From Oscheius dolichura (taxonomy: Eukaryota > Nematoda > Chromadorea > Rhabditida > Rhabditidae): a stretch of DNA of 64,000 bases. The stretch is taken from contig OW051495.1 of the NCBI GenBank assembly GCA_932521035.1, forward strand, positions 6,944,001-7,008,000, given 5' to 3'. Shown in pieces: positions 23,746 through 35,199 of the stretch (its first letter is position 1; each line of letters starts with the position of its first letter). The translations under genes and the position numbers were made by a program. The notes below the pieces were generated by a model. That model had not been told where the DNA came from. It did not search any database and saw only the letters and a program-made list of their open reading frames with translations.

Positions 23746-24995
23746 ATGACATTCTACCCTCATCTATTTTGGGCAGTGGATGACGACGACTACAATTGCT
23801 CAGGGAAAACCACCGACGAGTGGAGTACGACAGGAGTGAGGAGGACTCTCGTCGGGATATACTACATCATCTACGGCACCATCATTTGTGTGAGTCCTTC
23901 TCTCGAAGTCTACTTCCGTCCATTCCAGACCCTGTACCTTGTGATAATCGCTGCCATGTCCAACAAGACCATCCTCTCCAAGTGCTGCTACAAGTTAATG
24001 TACTACAACTGCTTCTATGACCTCGGTAAGCTTCTCGCCCCTTCCCAGACAACCATTTCCAGTCAACGTCTTCCTGAACAGCATAGTCTCTGGTTATTTG
24101 GCCATTGACGGAGCAGTCTTTTGCACTCATCCGCTAATTATTCTCCTCACGGGTGGTATTGGATTAGGTTCGTCTGACTCACTTTTTACCCCGTCAGATG
24201 GTTTTTAGCAGTCTGGTGTGGAACATGCGCCAACTGCATAAACATCGGGATTAATCGGTTCTGCACTATTTTTAACGTTGGATCCGATATATTTGAGGGT
24301 AGGAAAAGCGGTAACTGATAGAAAATGAGCGGGATTACAGGGCGACGATGTTTCTACTGGATGAGTTTCCCCTTCCTCTACACATTGTTCGTGTTGTGCT
24401 TCACAAGACCCGTCGTGTTTCACTCCCAATTCGGAGCGTGGCTGCTGACTCCCCTCATTGACGATTTCACCACAGTTAGAATTTAAAGGTTTACCGAATT
24501 TGAAGATGTTCTAGGAAGTAGAGTTCTACCGTAACAATGTTATGTTGATTACCAACGTGGTCACTTCGACCTCCCTCACTTTTATCTACCTAGCCATCAC
24601 CTGTAAATTGTTCTGTAACAAGAATGTCGCCGTCTATCGGCGACAATTGTCAAAAGCACAGTACAGGGTATGCAACGGATATCTCCGGCTAAAAGATCAA
24701 AACAGATATGTCTTCAAAGCGGGCTCATCTGTGGATTGACGTCTCTCTGTGCCTTCCTCTATTCCTATATGCAACTCTTCCCCGTTCCCCAACAAATAGT
24801 TCTGTTTATCCATATTATTTACCAGTACTGTACAGGTTAGTCTTGTCCTCTCCTCGACTAAACAATCCTCTAGGTCTGCAATGTTTCGTCTATCTATTTA
24901 TGAACCAGGCGGTACGACAAGGGGTAGCCAAGCTCCTGTTCCAAATGCCCATCCCTTCGAGCCTTCTGAACATCTCTTCGTTACGGGATAATTAG
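23746..24995 (+). CDS. Serpentine receptor class T (SRT) chemoreceptor
   Basis: Seven exons (23746-24025, 24063-24167, 24209-24298, 24341-24474, 24515-24667, 24706-24835, 24874-24995) join in frame to 337 residues. SRT hallmarks are present in order: an N-terminal YNC...EWS..GVRR stretch before TM1, CCYKLMYYNCFYDLG at the TM2 entry, the conserved GYLAIDGAVFCTHPL segment, IGINRFC (the class NR motif at the end of TM3), a FYWMSFPFLYTLFVLCF TM4, a loop and TM5, FIHIIYQYCT in TM7 and the closing GLQCFVYLFMNQAVRQGV. SRT proteins are G-protein-coupled chemosensory receptors in sensory cilia. Nothing is broken. Confidence 0.88.
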
Positions 24996-26830
24996 TTTAG
25001 CGCGCAGGTCACAAAGAATTTGCCATCTAGGAGCAAGAAGGAAGCGCCATATTTGTAGAAATTAACGCGGGAATCGAAAGACGAGTGGTTATGAGTATAA
25101 TAAAGAGTTACTGATTCTATTGAACCATACACACCTGGATCCAAAATGCCCCCATCTCTTTTTTCCAGCTGCAGGAGACCACCCGATTGAACAATTCTTT
25201 TTTTCCGTATTTGGAAGGAAAGTCATCTATTTATTCAGATTATCGCCTGTTTTGTAAGCGTCAGCATCGTTTTATGTACCAAGGGAGTGGTCAAACCCAG
25301 AAGAATCACAATCACAATAACTCGAAAGGGCACCAGCTCGTTGTGGAAGCACAAGGAACACTCAGGACTAAAGATACTTCGATTGATGAATAAAAGTCGG
25401 TTGTAATACAGCAGAACATGGGCAACAAGAGAGTTTGCCGTTGATGTGACCTAACAGTAAACTTTGTCTCCTGAGGCCGGTTTATCTCGGCGAATTGAGT
25501 CGTCTCGCTGGTCTGCCAGGTAAAACCACCGGCCCCATGACAGGCATTACAGCGGTGGCGATCTATTCTATTGGGGGTACAGGCGGAAAAAAAGCTTGTT
25601 GCAGGTGGAAGGCACATGAATCTTATCTCTACAGCACTAAAATAAGCACAAAAAAAAGATCTGCTGGAGGGGATCCTGTGACCAGTCAGGATTAAAGCGG
25701 GGTTCCCCCGTCCCGTGCAAAATGTCTCTCTTGTTTGACCATGCCTCTCTCCCCTCCCTCTCCCCGGCTGACCACTGCCTTTGATTGACCTGGCTGCCCG
25801 CTGCAAGCCGCCAGCTGACCAGTGCAGCCGGCTATTCCTGCCGCCATCACGTGCATTTCCTTGCTTCTCCTATTAATTCTCAAATTTCCTTTTTTCCCGG
25901 CATTTCGTCGCCATCCGACCCGAGGTCAACTCGAATCTGACGCAATACCGTTTCCGCCCATGCTTGTTTCCCTCCAAATAAGCTGACTGTGGTCCTTTCC
26001 TCCTCCAAATATAAGAAAGAACAAGGGCAATAAACTCGATCGCGGAGGTGGAGATCCATCGATTAAATGGCAACGAGAAACAGGCTGCCCTTTTTGGGGG
26101 CGGGCACTTTATCGACGCCTATAAAAGAGGGGTGGTTGAAGTGACCGCGCCACAGTCTGTGGTGCGAATGCGCAAAGAAATTCAGACAAATATGGATGAT
26201 GGAATATGGAACTGGGGATACTGTAGGTCCTCCTGGGAGAGTCCCCCTGGTCTGGCCACGCTTGGATAGGTTATCTCGCCCCCAATTGTTTTTATTATGA
26301 CGATATTTCCCCCTGGTAGGCAAGAGAACAAGGCTAAGTTTTGCTGCTCCCCAAATGACGCGATAAATGAGCGGTCTTCCATTTTAAATCGCTGCACGGT
26401 TTCGCTTTCCCGGGCAGTGGTTTGAACCGTAAAATTTCAAACTTCCCGGTCTGGGCGCTTATCGAAAAGGTCAGTGACTAGTTTCATCAATCAATCGGCG
26501 TTCGCGACACGTCAGAGTGACCATTTTTGGAGCGCGGGAAACACGTCGGCGGCGAGACAGTCTCGTCTGTTGTACTTTGGAGTAAAGGCTAACTTTCGAA
26601 TGCCCTTTTGAATTATCCTTTTCTCTCTAGGTCCAATTGAAACTATTGGATCTTCTATTCTTATAAAAACCCGCTGTCCCCACCCTGCCAATGCCTCTCT
26701 TTCTGGAAACATCATCGGGACTGGTTCCGAGAACGGGAAGACCCCCCTGACCGCTATCAACGTCGATGATTATTATCTATTTGTCCTTTTAGTTATGCCC
26801 AAAAACGAGATCCACATCCTTCCGTTTTCA
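24996..26830. other. Intergenic between the SRT receptor and mthf-1
   Basis: No gene is supported in this 1.8 kb. A 164-codon minus-strand frame around 25312-25806 has no recognisable domain or splice structure and is probably accidental. Confidence 0.5.
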
Positions 26831-26831
26831 G
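26816..26831 (+). promoter_or_regulatory. Probable trans-splice acceptor of mthf-1
   Basis: A strong TCCGTTTTCAG acceptor lies 16 nt upstream of the mthf-1 ATG without a nearby donor, as expected for spliced-leader addition. A 5'UTR intron is the alternative. Confidence 0.5.
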
Positions 26832-26847
26832 GTAATCGGACAACGGA

Positions 26848-29572
26848 ATGAGGAACTCCCGCAGTGCCGGACAAGTTCGTAACGGAACAACGGCTCGTAA
26901 TGGCACCAACGGCACAAATGGCTCCCTCAACAAAAATATTGACTGTAATGGCCATGGAGAATTTGGAATGTGGGCTAACAGAGGAGGGAAAGCTAAAGCT
27001 CATTTTGAGGTATGCCGATCCTCGCCTTCCGTTATTGAATACAAATGTTCAGGTTGGCTGTCCCCACCCGTATCTCCCTCTTTATAAACGCCTCGAGCTC
27101 AGGATAGAGGCCCAAGAGGCCTTCTTCTCACTGGAATTCTTCCCACCGAGGACTGCCAACGGAGTAGCCAACTTCTACGACAGGTACCCAGTTGTTGTCT
27201 CTTCTCTTCAAATAAGGCTCATTCGTAAACAGACGTAATTGTTTGGAAAAACACTAATTTTGGTTCTGATCTAATTGGAAAGATGGTTTGCAAGGTGGTC
27301 TATTTCCAGAATGGAGCGCTACCGGGACGGGGATCCCTTCTTTGCCGACATCACGTGGCATGCAGCTGGGGACCCGGGAAATATTAAGAAGTGCAACTCT
27401 TCTATGGCCGTGGCCCTGGGTGTCCAGAACTATTCCCGGATCGACACCATGCTCCACATCACGGCTGCCCAGTATACAAGGGAACAGACCATCCAGCACC
27501 TCCAGACGGCCTATAGTAATGGAATTAGGAACTTCTTGGCCCTCCGAGGAGATCTTCCCCCTGACGTGAGGATGACAGACTATTGGATAATATGGAAGAG
27601 TTTTAGAGAGACACAAACGAGGACCATTTTCGAGCGGTGGATCTGATTCGCTGGATCAAGGAGACCTTCGACGACGAGGTGACCATCTGCTGTGCCGGTC
27701 AGTTCCCGTTGTACCGTACTTTGACCTATCTTTTCGAAGGGGTGGGGTGAGCGAGCTTTTTGTACTTGAGGTGATAAGGAGTTCCCCGAACCGCACGATC
27801 CAGACGGGACCGTGATAAATTTGGCATGTTGCTTTTACTGCCCAATTGATATGGGGGCATTGTTCAAGGATACTCTGCTAGAGTAATGGTTGCACTTTAG
27901 GTTATCCGACCGGGCACCCAGAAGCAGAGAGCTACCAGCAGGATCTGATCTACCTCAAGGACAAGGTCGACGCCGGTGCCCACTTCATCATCACCCAGCT
28001 CTTCTTCGAAAATGAGACATTCATCCAGTTCGTCCATGACTGTCGTGCCATCGGAATTACCGTACCCATCATCCCTGGAATCCTTCCCATCATGAGCTAC
28101 GAGCAGACGAAGAAATTGGCCTTGCTCTCGCAGTTGGAAATCCCCCAATCGATAGTTGACGACTTGGAGCCGATTCAACACGACGACGATGCCGTCATGG
28201 CTTATGGAGTGGCGAGGACCATCAGGATGTGCGACGAGCTGCTCGACTCGGGAATGGCCCCGGGAATTCACATGTACACAATGAACAGAGAAGCAATCAT
28301 CCGGTCGATCCTCGAGGAATTGGGATTGTGGACGAAGAGAGCCGAGCGAATCCTCCCATGGGATCCACATGGAGTCCACCACCCCAAGAGATGGGACGAG
28401 TCCGTCAGGCCAATCTATTGGAGTTGCCGTCCGATGAGTTACATCTACAGAACACGGGTAGGTCATTTAAAGAAAGAAAACCAGGTTATGAGTTGTTCAG
28501 GACTGGGACGAGTACCCCAACGGCCGCTGGGGCAACAGCTCGTCGCCCTGCTTTGCCAGTTATGACCACTACCTATTCAAAGATCTCAAATGGAAAACCA
28601 CCGATAAGATGAAAGCAATGTTCGGGTCTCCCCAGTCCCTGGCTGACATAAAACACGTCTTCACCTGCTTCGTGGAAGGAGGCAAGCCGAGAGACGGGCC
28701 AGGAACAGAGGTTTGCTCTTTTCTCTCGAGAGTAACCTAACCCCTTTAGGTGGACAGTCTTCCTTGGAGTGAGGGGTCTGTCGGCGTGGCCCAAGAGACG
28801 AGTCTCATCAAGGATCAGCTCCTCTGGTGCATTAGCAAGGGTCTCTTCACGATCAACAGTCAGCCCAATGTGGATGGCGTCGACTCAAGTGATCCTATGC
28901 TCGGATGGGGACCTCATGGGGGATACTGCTACCAGAGGGTAGGGCTAACTCTTTCCTGGTGAATATGTTTCCCGTATAGGCGTATTTGGAGTTCTTCTGC
29001 CCGATTGAAATGGCCGCGACCCTGAGTAAAGTCATAGCCCAGAAATACGACACCAGAATCAGCTTCCACTGCGTCAGCCAAGACGTAAACTTATCTTTTA
29101 AAACGATAAAGTAATCTGACCATTTTAGTCAAAATACGAGGAGAACAATACTCCCAAAACTACACCAATTGCCGTGACGTGGGGAGTGTTCCCCGGAAGA
29201 GAAGTCGCCCAACCTACGGTCGTCGACCCCTTGGCCTTCTTGGATTGGAAAGACGAGGCCTTCAAAATGTGGCAAGAGAATTGGTAGGTCTTATTATCAT
29301 TGCAAAAAGTACGCGAGGTGTAAATATTCTCCTCTATTTGCATAATCCAAGTGAACTTTGTCTCTTTTAGGGGGAGCCTCTACGAGGAGTCGACCATCCC
29401 AGGAAAGATCCTGAAGTACATCCACGACAAGTACATCCTCTTCACGATGGTCGACAACGACTTCAAGAAGGATACCGTAATCTACCAGGCCATCGCAGAA
29501 GCGGCCGATCTCTATGAGCAACAAGAGAAAAAACTCGGACTCGGAGTTGACAACTACATTGCCAACCTCTGA
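26848..29572 (+). CDS. mthf-1: Methylenetetrahydrofolate reductase
   Basis: Ten exons (first 26848-27009, last 29371-29572) sum to 2058 nt, 685 residues, close to animal MTHFR. N-terminal catalytic TIM barrel: [34 protein letters not shown], the [13 protein letters not shown] flavin/substrate segment, [48 protein letters not shown], then the [23 protein letters not shown] linker into the C-terminal S-adenosylmethionine-binding regulatory domain, with [18 protein letters not shown] and [18 protein letters not shown] blocks. It reduces 5,10-methylene- to 5-methyltetrahydrofolate using FAD and NADPH in the cytosolic one-carbon cycle, supplying methionine synthase. The N-terminal leader is Asn/Gly-rich. 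All catalytic blocks are intact; part of exons 3-4 recurs as a decayed copy at 31354. Confidence 0.95.
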
Positions 29573-29795
29573 GCGGGTCTCCTATTCCAGGATGTCGTAC
29601 AAAGACAATGGAGTAAGTAATTTCTCTAGGAGGAATTCTCCCTTTGCCCATTGTGTCAAACTATACGGTTTAGTAATGCCAATGAGATTTTGAATATTTT
29701 AAGAGCAATAATAAAATTCTATTTTAAAAATTAAAATTAAAAGACCCGCCTAGATCGGGCGTTTAGACAAATTGTAAAGGTACTTTTAAGCTTCG

Positions 29796-30844
29796 TTATT
29801 CCTCATAATCTCTATAGTAGAGAATGAGTCCTGGTTTTAAGAACATAGTCGCCGTCGTCGTTGAGCCACTCTCTATTCGCCCAGGAGTATGGCGCAGAGG
29901 TATCAGAACAGTGAACTCGTACTCGCCGAATTCCTTCTTGGCCGTTGCTTTCATATCCAAATCACCAAGTGTCTTCTCTACGTCTTCTTTAAAGGAGTCC
30001 GTGTCCCCCCATATTGGCAAGTCTCCACTAAACATAAAGTCACATAGGTTTGGAAACTGTTCAGTACACAAAATCTAAAGCGATACTATACAATTAATCC
30101 CTACTGTTTCGCTTACTCGCAGTACCGAATAAAACGGTTGAAGGTTAATATTATCTTCCTCTTTTTGTCTTACATTGACTGACTCAAAAGAAGGGAGAAG
30201 TCTTTTCACGATGGGCACCGCCTCCTCTGGGTGTACATCAAATACATCAACGCTTTTCTAAATGAAAAAAATATACAACAAGCCATAGAACAAACCAGAA
30301 ATTTCACTTGGAAGAGCGCTTCAAATGCATTACGTTTCTGGCCGTACAAGTAGACAACATTTAGATTACGTTTTAAAATGTTCAATAGCTTCACATATTG
30401 CTCTGTTGTCCACTTTCCATCACGGATATTAACATAGTCACACGATATCCGACACTCTTTCACACAGTTGTAAAGATTATGAAAGCCCCAAACAGTACCG
30501 GCTAAAATATAAAATACGGAGGAAGTTGGGCAACTGGCCTGGTAACGTCAGTGAGAATAGACGAACTCCATAAAGTGAATTTATATCTATGGGTACAGTG
30601 AAACTCCGTATCAACAACTGAAATTGATGGCCATTCACCAGTTCCAATTCCAAGCCAGAGCGGACGGAGATATTCGGGCTGTTTCGAATGAACTCCGCCA
30701 TATCCTTGCATGTCTGCTGCAGGAGGATATAACTGCTATTAGTCTATAACACTTTCATGGACAAAAATACAAAAGAAAAGGGAAAACCTTGTTGATGACC
30801 TTTTCCAGGATGGTGGGATTAAGAGAAAGCAGAGGAAACTCCAT
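29796..30844 (-). CDS. F-box-like protein (FBXA/FBXB-type), low similarity
   Basis: Five exons (30844-30788, 30716-30563, 30501-30308, 30257-30117, 30074-29796) join in frame to 274 residues. The N-terminus MEFPLLSLNPTILEKVINK resembles the opening of a nematode F-box (LPxxILxKVI), followed by TCKDMAEFIRNSPNIS in place of the usual VCR/C-rich helix. The middle (ILKRNLNVVYLYGQ, SVDVFDVHPEEAVPIVKRLLPSFESVNV) has the alternating hydrophobic, strand-helix character of F-box-associated substrate domains. Such proteins act as SCF ubiquitin-ligase adaptors. The F-box is divergent and the assignment is tentative; the gene structure is well supported because all five phases fit. It converges on mthf-1. 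Confidence 0.6.
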
Positions 30845-31353
30845 TGTCCAGTGGGAACTATCACACTGAATCTACTGGTACCTGTGGAAGGGTAGTTTAT
30901 TAGAAACAGACGAAAAAATAAATATAAACTAGCGGGCAACCAGTCGAGAGGGGTACATTGATAAAACTGATCAGGAAACCGACGCTCTCTGTAGATCAAA
31001 TGAGGCGGGAAAAATGATTTTAAATGCAAAAGGGCATTTCGAAAGAGCGTCAATAGTAAATTTCCTAAGAGAAGGCACAATTTTATACTGGCCAGACTAT
31101 TTTTCGCCATCATGTGAAAATGTTGGGCAATGGGCGCGCTGAATTTCTCACTGCTGGTTCGGGTATTCTTATCTTTTTTCTTACTGTTTGGTCATTTCGA
31201 GCTCTTTCCAGAAAAATTAATAGTCCGTAAACAATCAATCAAGAAGCAATAAAAAATTTTCAAGGCTATGGGAAGAAATAATTTTTATTTATTCTGACTA
31301 TAGAAAATAAGATTGTTGAAAAGATAATGTGTTTATATTTGGGTGACATGGTC

Positions 31354-31485
31354 AGATCCTCTTCCCCCAGATGTGAGGATGGCAATCTATGGAATAGAAT
31401 GAAAATGTCAAAAGAGACACTGAAAACCATTTCCGTGCGGTAAATCTGATTCGCTGGACCAAAGAGACCTTTGATGACCAGGGCT
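31354..31485 (+). pseudogene. Decayed fragment of mthf-1 (exon 3 end, intron, exon 4 start)
   Basis: The segment aligns base for base, with scattered mismatches, to 27549-27680 of mthf-1: GATCCTCTTCCCCCAGATG corresponds to the exon 3 end, then the intron, then CATTTCCGTGCGGTAAATC and CTGATTCGCTGGACCAAAG of exon 4. The copy keeps intron sequence, so it came from DNA duplication and not from reverse transcription. The frame is disrupted and no other exons are present nearby. Confidence 0.8.
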
Positions 31486-34400
31486 CTGGAAAACGACTAG
31501 GTCCAGGTATTCCTCGTAATTATTCGAGCTTCGTCATTGAGTAAAGAGTTCTCCTGCTCCCCCCGATGAATCACGTCCTTTCCTTTCACACCTTGTTCTT
31601 TGAATCTGATTCAAAATAATTTAATCGAGAAATGAGGTGCTTGGCACATTTTTAGTCCAGGTTGATTGATTTAAATTAGTACGTAGAATGACTAACCTTT
31701 TGCGCCAAAACCAATAAGTTACTCATTGCCTATAAACCTTCCTCAAAAAAATGGTATCCGAGTTCAAAGTGCACAATCGGTTCAAAACACTTACAAAACT
31801 AGGTTAGCCACGAAGAGAGTTGTCAGCAAAGATATTAGGAGGGGATGTTTATCCTCGTTCCGTTCTTTCCCATGTATGAGAGAGGCCGGAAACCCAAAAG
31901 AGTCACCACCTCTACCCGTCTGCTTCTCGAAACATTCTTTGGGGTAATCAAACCAGCAAAGAAGTCTAAAAACAGTTGTAAACGCGGCTATTTTGCAGGT
32001 ATAAACCGGCTATATACTTTCTACAGCCGTAATTTCTCAGCCAAAGACTTCCTCATACTGTCGCGTCCCCTCTCCTCCACACCATTCTGCTAAACCCTTC
32101 AATAATATGCAAAGCTCGCTTCTTTTCCTGTTATACCGTACTCCTGAGCATCCCTTTCCGTCCGTAAGGAAATGAACCAGGAAATGGATCGTCAGCTGTG
32201 TTCTATCCCCCCTCTGCTGTTATATGTAACAACGTTCTTCGCAACAAGCCATATTTTTCCTAATTTTACGAGGGCACCTGCCGGGCGGGATTTCATTCCT
32301 CGCGACCCTGTCTTATGTTCTTCTTCCTTTCTCTTCCGGTTATTCGATCTTTCTCGCCCCTCGAGGTGTCAAAACGGCTATTCTTAAACTTTTTGCTCTC
32401 TCCATTTTCCTCTATAAATAGGAGCCATTGTTGAGGCTGAGAATACTGTAGGTAGAGTTCATGTCCTGTCTCCGTCGCACCTACTTCATTGTGGAAGAGG
32501 AACTTCTCTCGTGCTCGACGCCGCTTGCCAATGTTACCTAATCACGACAACGGATCGACTCCTGGGGGTCCATTAAATAATCCACCTTCCGCCGATAAGG
32601 CCATTCCTCGTCTCCGAACCCCGTTCCTCTCCATCTTCCCCTTCTTGTCCCTTTTCTTGTTAGGTGATCTGGAATGTCGGCCGGCTCGGAAATCCATTGT
32701 TCGCCGATGTCAACTGGCATCATTTTGTGACGGACAACTGCAAGACGAAAGACTTTGGAACCCTGCTCTCTTGGCCGCTCTTTTCCCCTGCTGGTTCCCC
32801 AGCTGTCTGTCTCTGACCAGTCCGGCCAGCCTTGATAACTCCCCTCTGGGTATTATCCTCCCCGTCTTCCCCTTCTCATTTTGGCTGTCTTTATTACTCC
32901 TCCCACCTTCCTGTGCTCTTCCTGGCCGGCCCCCATCAGCCCCTGTGAACGCGATGACAATTATTTTGACAAATTGACAGCCACTTGACCCTAACATGCG
33001 ATCCCTGCTACGGCAGGACCTCTTCCCCTATTCTTCCGGACCAGTTTTAGAACGAGGCCAGAGGTCGGTCTCGAAAGACCAGGAAATTTGAATTTCACAT
33101 CAAAACACTCCGTCGATTGGAAGTATTCGGAGGAGGGGAGGAAGACCCTTCCATTTGATGCGAGGATCATTACGTCCCCCCTTTCTACCCATCAGAAATG
33201 CCGACAATCGGTACTAATCACGGCACTTTGCTTCTCTTCCTCTTCCGTGTACACTCTTTTACATACTGTCCAGACGTTTCTTCGAGACGGCGAGACCAGG
33301 AGCACTGATCAGACTTTTTCCTTAGGATACTTCCAAATGATCCCATTTGTTGTCTTTTTCGGTCCTGTTGTACCTTTTCTTTCATCATTTCCTTGATTTA
33401 TATAGGCTAAGCCGTCTCTGCTCCCTGTACAAGTGCATCCGAGGAACGCCCCAGTGAGATTTTCCCCAGTTCGCTCTCTTTCAAAGGGGTGTCCTTCTTG
33501 TTTGTCTACTCAACGGCTTCATAGTCGATCTTCCACTCAATTGGCAGAACTATAAGTTTGTTTTGCTCTCTCATTCATATCCCTCATCCCTTTTACTTCT
33601 AATTTCAGCTGGAATCCTTCTTTTTTATTGGGTACAAGAAGACGCTCTTCTCTGCGTCGCTTTTGGGGTTAAAAAGTAACCTGTTATGTTTCTGTTCCAA
33701 GTTTATGTTAAACTGACGGCTAATCCGTGACATGTGGTTGAGAGGAACAGCAGTCACAAAAACATCGGTACAGCATATGCCTTCTGAAGTTGGGGTGAGT
33801 CTGCCTTCTCTGATCAAGGGAAGATCAAGGAACCACAGAGGCGGTCTAATGATGTGATAAAGAATCCCAGCCAGATAGCCGTTATGATGATGATGTCATA
33901 TTCGCCATGTTTTTCGGCTCCATTTCTATTTCCGGATTAGTTTATTTCCGCATCCTCGAATTTCTTCCGTTGTTATTGGTTTCTCACTTATTCTTTGGGC
34001 ACCTCCACCTCTGTTTGTCTACTGTCTTGGTGGCTAAGGAGAGTGTCTTCAGACTTATTCAGTGGCATTCTACTGTTCCTGCCTGACTCATGGCTCTTCT
34101 TTATATACGGAGAGAGAGCATAATAAGGCTCTTCCTTTCATATACTCTCCTTCCTGTCTTTCATAGAATTCTTCAGGGGGATCCCCCCGTCGTAATCAAG
34201 TTCCTCCTTTCTTTTTGTTTCTTTTGTGAGATGCCCGTGAATGACGAACAATTAGCCGGCCTCAATTATGTTCCCGGGGCTGCCAGTCTTCCCCTGGAAT
34301 CACAGGCAACAGACATCGGAAACTTTCCCTTCTTCTTTGGGTCCGAATCAGATGACTCCCAAAAAGGTATGATTGGTGTGTCACGTTCCATCCTGCAGAG

Positions 34401-35199
34401 GTCCGAAAAAAACAGGAAACCAGTAGCAGGAAATGTTATTAGGACTGAGCCCCATTTGTTTGCAATTTTGAGGAAATGTTATGCTCCTGAGGACATTAAA
34501 ATTATGCCTAATGCTGCAATGAGGAGGGAGGAGGGGAGACCAAGTGAGCAAACCATGGGGAGGCCCATAGACTTCCGACCGGGCCGTCTGACCCCGATCT
34601 TCTCCTCTGCTCTAGTCTGTATCTTCCTGGAGAACTCAGAAGACGATCGACGGCAATGGGTGAGAATGAATAGCATAATTTATGACTGAACCCTTCAACT
34701 TTTGGGATATCACGTATTATCTCCTCTGGCCAGAGTCCCAGCTGGGTCCTCTTCCTGCCCAATATCCCTTGTCCAACTTGCAGATCCCAATCTTTGATTC
34801 ATCCCCCTTTGAGTTATCTATTCACCTCATAAATTATGAATACACCGTAGTTCAAAAAATACTGGAGGGTGTATCTTGTTCTTCTCAGGTAGAGTTTACC
34901 CCACCGCCTCTTTACTATGAAATGTACCAAGATTATCACCATTTCCCAGAGTACACGGATAAACGGAATTCCCCTTTCTCTTCTCCAAGAAGAAGAGCAG
35001 TCCAAAGTCTTTCTTTTTGTGTGAATTGACCCGCCCCCCGGCCCTCCTTGCCCCCTTCTCCTTCCATTTAGATGGCCCCCTTCCACCCTTATACTAAAAC
35101 GTCGTCGATCATATGCAAATTGCTCCGCCCATTCATATATTCACACTTGGAAATTTGCTCTCCTTTTCTCACCCGTAGACGTAGGTATCTGTTTTAGTG
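31486..35199. other. Gene-poor interval with one candidate ORF
   Basis: No confident gene. The interval is pyrimidine-rich with several accidental frames of 60-160 codons. One frame at 34090-34689 is listed separately. The 3' portion adjoins the promoter of the peptide-receptor gene. Confidence 0.5.
34090..34689 (+). CDS. Hypothetical ORF, 199 residues
   Basis: Uninterrupted frame from ATG 34090 to a stop ending at 34689. From an internal ATG at 34231 the protein is mixed in composition (MPVNDEQLAGLNYVPGAASL, FFFGSESDDSQKGMIGVSRS), unlike the low-complexity frames around it, but no domain, signal peptide or splice pattern is evident. It may be a single-exon hypothetical gene or a chance ORF. 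Confidence 0.25.
   Translation: MALLYIRRESIIRLFLSYTLLPVFHRILQGDPPVVIKFLLSFCFFCEMPVNDEQLAGLNYVPGAASLPLESQATDIGNFPFFFGSESDDSQKGMIGVSRSILQRSEKNRKPVAGNVIRTEPHLFAILRKCYAPEDIKIMPNAAMRREEGRPSEQTMGRPIDFRPGRLTPIFSSALVCIFLENSEDDRRQWVRMNSIIYD

Noticed and set aside
32489-32977. 162-codon + strand ORF
   Set aside because: Pro/Leu/Ser-rich reading of a pyrimidine-rich region, no domain or signal; treated as accidental.
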